A stretch of DNA of 38,737 bases from a bacterium (lineage in GTDB: Bacteria > Armatimonadota > Chthonomonadetes > Chthonomonadales > Chthonomonadaceae): the NCBI GenBank assembly GCA_021805395.1, contig JAJZFJ010000219.1, positions 1 to 38,737 on the forward strand. Direction: 5' to 3'. Both the position numbers and the translations under genes were made by a program. The notes beneath the pieces are model-generated. The model was not told the origin of the DNA. It did not search any database and was given only the letters and a program-made list of their open reading frames with translations. Of this stretch, positions 35,338-38,737 are shown in pieces; position 1 is the stretch's first letter, and each line of letters begins with the position of its first letter.

Positions 35338-35702
35338 CGGCACCCTTGCAAATCGAGTGGAAGCCTGCAAGCCATGTAAATAAATGACATGATTATTAAA
35401 ATGTATGTACATCACCGCAATTGGATGTAGATGCTGATAGCCAGGTAGTCTAGTGGTTTTGCACTGCTGAATATCGTTACATTCGGCAGTGCTTCCACAT
35501 CTTGATGAATTTGAGGAAACAGAACAAATAGATAGCGTTTTCATAGTTTAATGATTTCAGCATCTCACATTGAACCGTTTAGCACCATTAGAAACAGAAG
35601 TTTACAATATGTGAGTGGATTTAATAGCTAATAACAAGTAACTTACATAACCTGTGCAATAATCTTGGAATCTTTTCAGACATAAAGTTGGAGGTTAGAA
35701 GT
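35338..35702. other. Intergenic region with one hairpin
   Basis: The only structure noticed is GCACTGCTGAAT (35461-35472) pairing with ATTCGGCAGTGC (35481-35492) across an 8-base loop, 12 pairs with one G-T wobble. No T-run follows on the plus strand. It may be a weak terminator for the GH172 gene. Confidence 0.4.
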
Positions 35703-36842
35703 ATGACGACGTTAAAACACAGGGATATCCATATTGGTAAGTTCTTTCACTGTGTGCTATTGTTCCTGACCAGCTGTATTTCATCGCTGCCAGTTTCCGC
35801 ACAGATTGTCTACAGTGCACGATACTACTACCCACCATCCGCACATCGTTTTAGCTACTACCACATCTACCTTCTAAATCTCAACACCAATCGCAGGATG
35901 CAGATTACCTCTGGTCGCTGGGACGATTTTGACGCGTGCTACTCCCCTAATGGAAGGTATATAGCTTTCGATCGAATAAAACAGCAAGATCATGTTTATT
36001 ATGAGGAATATCTCTGTGTCTATAGTATGAAACTACATAAAGTTATTGCAATACAAAAAGAGAACCTTAAAACAGTTAGTGATACTTTTTGCTGGAACTC
36101 AAATGGGAGCGCAGTGGCATTCACCGATTGCAAGCCATTAATAATTTTCCCAAAACTCTACTCTAAAGGTTTCTTTTTCTTCAACGAAGACACATCTCCA
36201 GATGGCCAGTATACCATTAAGTGGAAAACACTTGATGATCGCACCATGGAAATATGGCATCTTGGTGGGAAATCACCTGTTCTTCAAATATCATCAGAGC
36301 ATCGACTTACGCCGTTCTGGGATGAAGATGGGCAACTATACTGCTATCTCCTTATGCACCCCAAGGGTCAACGGATTGAACTTGACCATATTGATCTCAC
36401 CACTACTCCTCCTTCCCAAAAGACAGTGCTGGTGCATCTGGCTCCTAATGACCCTCTAAAAAAGTGGTTTCAGTTCGACGGAGACCAATACTTTACAGCA
36501 TTTGGAGATGGCAGTGGTGTACCAGGCTATACGATACTCACACAGGACTTTAGTAACAGTTCGCAACATGAGTTAGCATTCTTCATGGTGAACGCCCATA
36601 CAGGACTATGCAAGTTTCTGTGCTATGCATCGGTTCTCTCATTTTCCCCCGATAGAAAGCAGTTTGTCACATTAACCAAACAGTGGCTAGCGCCCTATGG
36701 AAAACATCGTGCACTCTGGGTTACCAGACTGATACTCCATTCAGCAGTTCATAAAACATCACGCGTGCTGATAGAGGGACTGGTGGACGTCGAAAGCGCA
36801 TCATGGCTAAAAGGCTATGACATCTCCATCTGTTTTGCATAA
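35703..36842 (+). CDS. Secreted TolB/PD40-like beta-propeller protein
   Basis: This 379-residue protein has a signal peptide (residues 10-38, ending SSLPVSAQ) and then repeats of the PD40 kind: ARYYYPPSAHRFSYYHIYLLNLNTNRRMQITSGRWDDFDACYSPNGRYIAFDR, CWNSNGSAVAFTDCK, EDTSPDGQYTIKW, SSEHRLTPFWDEDGQLY and VLSFSPDRKQFVTL. This is a six-to-seven-blade propeller in outline. Enzymatic residues are not evident, so a binding role is likely. ATG 35703 follows GGAGG by eight bases; an earlier ATG at 35688 would contain that site. No close functional partner is clear. Confidence 0.7.
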   Translation: MTTLKHRDIHIGKFFHCVLLFLTSCISSLPVSAQIVYSARYYYPPSAHRFSYYHIYLLNLNTNRRMQITSGRWDDFDACYSPNGRYIAFDRIKQQDHVYYEEYLCVYSMKLHKVIAIQKENLKTVSDTFCWNSNGSAVAFTDCKPLIIFPKLYSKGFFFFNEDTSPDGQYTIKWKTLDDRTMEIWHLGGKSPVLQISSEHRLTPFWDEDGQLYCYLLMHPKGQRIELDHIDLTTTPPSQKTVLVHLAPNDPLKKWFQFDGDQYFTAFGDGSGVPGYTILTQDFSNSSQHELAFFMVNAHTGLCKFLCYASVLSFSPDRKQFVTLTKQWLAPYGKHRALWVTRLILHSAVHKTSRVLIEGLVDVESASWLKGYDISICFA

Positions 36843-37119
36843 CTCACCTGATTAGCACATTTACAACTGTTGAGAACTGGTCAGGCTAACATTAGGTTAA
36901 TGATAAAAGTCTACGTGTAGATCATGCATTACTTTAGAATTGATGGATTAAGTTGTAAACAGCAACATTCACAAGATATACTTGCCAAACATCCTGGATT
37001 ATCACATTAGCTAGATAGGAGTAACTGGCATCTATCTTCAATTTCACGCAATCTCCTATACTGGGTGATACAGTCAGCGCAAGTAGATCCCGAAGAGTTG
37101 TGATTACATGTATTCAGGA
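36843..37119. other. Intergenic region before the hairpin cluster
   Basis: AT-rich, no gene or RNA seen. A 67-codon open frame (37007-37210, minus) overlaps the hairpin cluster and is an artefact of its repeats. Confidence 0.3.
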
Positions 37120-37213
37120 ATATGCCGATGCTGTCGGCATATAGCTTTAATATGCCGATAAAATCGAAAAATATCGGCATGTTTTCAGGATATGCCGATA
37201 CCATCGGCATATC
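37120..37213. repeat. Cluster of three inverted repeats sharing one half-site (TATGCCGAT)
   Basis: Three hairpins stand in a row: ATATGCCGA/TCGGCATAT at 37120-37142 (5-base loop), ATGCCGATA/TATCGGCAT at 37152-37180 (11-base loop), and GATATGCCGAT/ATCGGCATATC at 37189-37213 (3-base loop). All six arms share ATGCCGA. The first and third are also preceded by TTCAGGA. The third is an 11-bp stem followed by TTTA. It could be a multi-site operator, a repeat element (REP/MITE-like) or an RNA with several hairpins. Confidence 0.65.
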
Positions 37214-37653
37214 TTTACGGTATTATGAGAGAGTGATATGGCACTATTCACCCCAAGAAAGCATGAGCAGATAAGTCAAGTAGAGTAGAGTAGAGTAGCT
37301 TGTATTTAGCCACGCTAATACGTTTCACGAATGGGATTATCTTATTCAATATGCTGTTCAAAAGCCGAACGAATGATTGAGTTCTCATTGCGTTACATAA
37401 AGCATGCAATGCCTAGGTGATGGTTTAGAAAATGGGGTTACCTACTTATGATTTGAAATGTTGAAGGACGCGACTACTATATAATAACGACAGCAAATTT
37501 CTGATCAAAAGGATATTCAAAACCTTCACAACTTCTCGTTCTTGGTGAGGAGCATATGCTGCCAGGATAAGATCTCTAGCAGCATACAGATTGTCATGTA
37601 CTTATCTCCTAAGCCTCCTCATTGCAAAGCGATTTACTGCAGATCCATAACTA
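37214..37653. other. Intergenic region, no gene seen
   Basis: Contains a short pentanucleotide run (GTAGA repeated about four times near 37280-37298) and otherwise nothing recognisable. Confidence 0.3.
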
Positions 37654-38163
37654 TTATTTCTTCCATGACCGGGACTTGATCAAAATCCCAAAAATCATTA
37701 GATGTGAAACGATTACGAGAGGGGCGTAAAAGGTATACACGTACCAAAAAGTGCCTAGGTTGAAGCTCGGAACGTTCAACTGCAAGACACCGCGTACTCC
37801 ATTAAGCAGGTCCAAGAACCCCCAGGTATTGGTCGCCCACACAAGAGGAATGGCAAAACGCCAATTGCTTCTCAGAGCAAAGATGGATACGAAGGCTAGC
37901 GTCGCTTCTATAAGATCGCCGTAAGCGGCACTGCTGCGGAACTCTATCGGCAGTTTAGGATCGACCATGCCCTTAACTAACAAAGCCATACCTACATATC
38001 GAGGTACATGCACAAAGAGCAGCAAAATAAGAGCGGAATTACGGGAAAGCCTTGTTAGCGATGGCCAAACGTACCACACCGCTACCATGCTGAAGATGAA
38101 AACACTTGTAAGAAGCTGAATCCAGAATATTGTATCGCTATCCATTGTAAGTCCCATGCCCAT
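37654..38163 (-). CDS. Conserved-type polytopic membrane protein, unknown function
   Basis: This 169-residue protein has about five hydrophobic segments (IFWIQLLTSVFIFSMVAVWYV, ALILLLFVHVPRYVGMALLV, LIEATLAFVSIFAL, IPLVWATNTWGFLDLL, FYAPLVIVSHLMIFGIL). I do not recognise a named family. A longer reading from ATG 38175 is possible, but GGAGG then lies inside the gene. ATG 38163 with GGAGG five bases upstream is better. It is isolated on the minus strand, with no operon partner in view. Confidence 0.7.
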   Translation of the reverse strand: MGMGLTMDSDTIFWIQLLTSVFIFSMVAVWYVWPSLTRLSRNSALILLLFVHVPRYVGMALLVKGMVDPKLPIEFRSSAAYGDLIEATLAFVSIFALRSNWRFAIPLVWATNTWGFLDLLNGVRGVLQLNVPSFNLGTFWYVYTFYAPLVIVSHLMIFGILIKSRSWKK

Positions 38164-38737
38164 TGTTGCCTCCATTCAGTTGCGCGCAGTCAAATTCCCC
38201 TAGTACTATTAGTCAAGCTTCCATGATGTAGGTCAACAGGAGCAAGGTCAGTCTGGTCGAAGTAATTGTTGTCTGCATGTTATATGCTCTATTATTCCCA
38301 ATATTTCATTGTTCTGATTGTTCTTGTACTCTGTGCTATTCCAACAAACTCATATCCATAGTGAGTGAAATTGACGCGAGATATGATATCATATTTATTA
38401 ATAGTGTTTATTGCAATTCATATCATTCTTTCCCACTACATTCAGCTGCATGAACTGAATCAGTCCTTAGTTAACATTATCACGAAGCCTCTTAACATTT
38501 TTGGTGATTCGGTTTGACCCTACTAGTCTTGAATTATAGAATCAAGGTTACAAAGAGTGCTGCGAGCAGGTTGACCGGAATCAGTGTTCAGATTGACCGG
38601 ATTACACAAAAGCAGCGGTACGCACATGCCACCAGTGAAATCAGTACGGGATGAGCTGTTGAGCATGAAAGCATTAATTAGCAATAATTATCAATTGCTA
38701 TGTATTGTTTGCATGGGTTAAAACCCACGCCTGCCCA
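38164..38737. other. Right-end intergenic region with small repeats
   Basis: No convincing gene. A perfect 14-bp palindrome ATATGATATCATAT lies at 38381-38394. TTGACCGGA occurs twice, at about 38571 and 38593, 22 bases apart; short terminal direct repeats of this kind are seen at some IS21-family ends, but no transposase is in view. A 30-codon frame follows from about 38628 and is not recognised. Confidence 0.35.

Noticed and set aside
35440-35500. tRNA-like segment (GGTAGTCTAGTGGTTTTGCACTGC...)
   Set aside because: It has a D-loop-like string but no T-loop GTTC, no acceptor pairing and no fitting anticodon arm; only one hairpin forms.
37120-37213. CRISPR array
   Set aside because: The units are palindromic arms with unequal short loops, not identical repeats with uniform spacers, and there are no cas genes.
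37280-37298. Pentanucleotide GTAGA run as a contingency repeat
   Set aside because: Only about four units and in no gene or promoter that I can identify.

Overview
The window (about 45% GC by eye) is chromosomal-looking bacterial DNA. It carries housekeeping genes (SbcC/SbcD-like pair, gltD, tsaD, a DUF951 gene, comEA, a rhomboid protease), a carbohydrate-sulfate and glycan cluster (two sulfatases, an anaerobic sulfatase-maturating enzyme, a clan-A glycosidase, a DUF2961/GH172 protein), and two very large secreted Rhs/YD-repeat loci. This mix suggests an environmental bacterium of the Armatimonadota/Planctomycetota/Verrucomicrobiota type. That placement is inference from gene content only; no rRNA or other marker is present.

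Layout. 34-1860 (minus): a C39-peptidase-like/Rhs gene (Rhs1) with its promoter. 2591-6568: operator-like repeats, then the sbcD-like and sbcC-like genes, then a 15-bp hairpin. 6804-9271: gltD and tsaD, coupled by an ATGA overlap. 9452-13273: DUF951, a secreted protein, an Ig/TPR protein and a methyltransferase. 13402-15414: comEA-like gene and rhomboid-TPR gene. 15505-17714 (minus): a methyltransferase, an IS66 transposase relic fused to an Rhs relic, and a small membrane protein. 17772-23736 (minus): the large Rhs gene (Rhs2) with its promoter. 24174-26740: two convergent acyltransferase-3 genes. 27193-33751: sulfatase, sulfatase, radical-SAM maturase and glycosidase, probably one operon. 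34279-36842: GH172-like protein and a secreted beta-propeller protein. 37120-37213: a cluster of three hairpins built from one half-site. 37654-38163 (minus): a polytopic membrane protein. The last 570 bases hold no convincing gene.

The most interesting signal is in the Rhs loci. The only G/C homopolymers I saw longer than six bases are three runs of 8, 9 and 8, and all three lie in the two Rhs genes. Each gene has a good sigma70-type promoter and a start codon upstream of its first tract. In each, the upstream start and signal-peptide frame is exactly one base out of register with the main ORF across the tract. The third tract sits at the junction between the Rhs core and the variable C-terminal domain of Rhs2, where a slip of one base either way would remove the C-terminal domain. 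I propose a phase-variable, Sec-exported Rhs system with a C39-like protease domain near the N-terminus, a Cys-rich hydrophobic C-terminal effector candidate, and an adjacent small membrane protein as immunity candidate. Rhs2 also has an in-frame TGA aligning with a tryptophan of Rhs1, and a broken Rhs/IS66 chimera lies downstream, so the locus is evolving quickly and is partly decayed. Homopolymer sequencing error is the main competing explanation and can be tested directly with reads.
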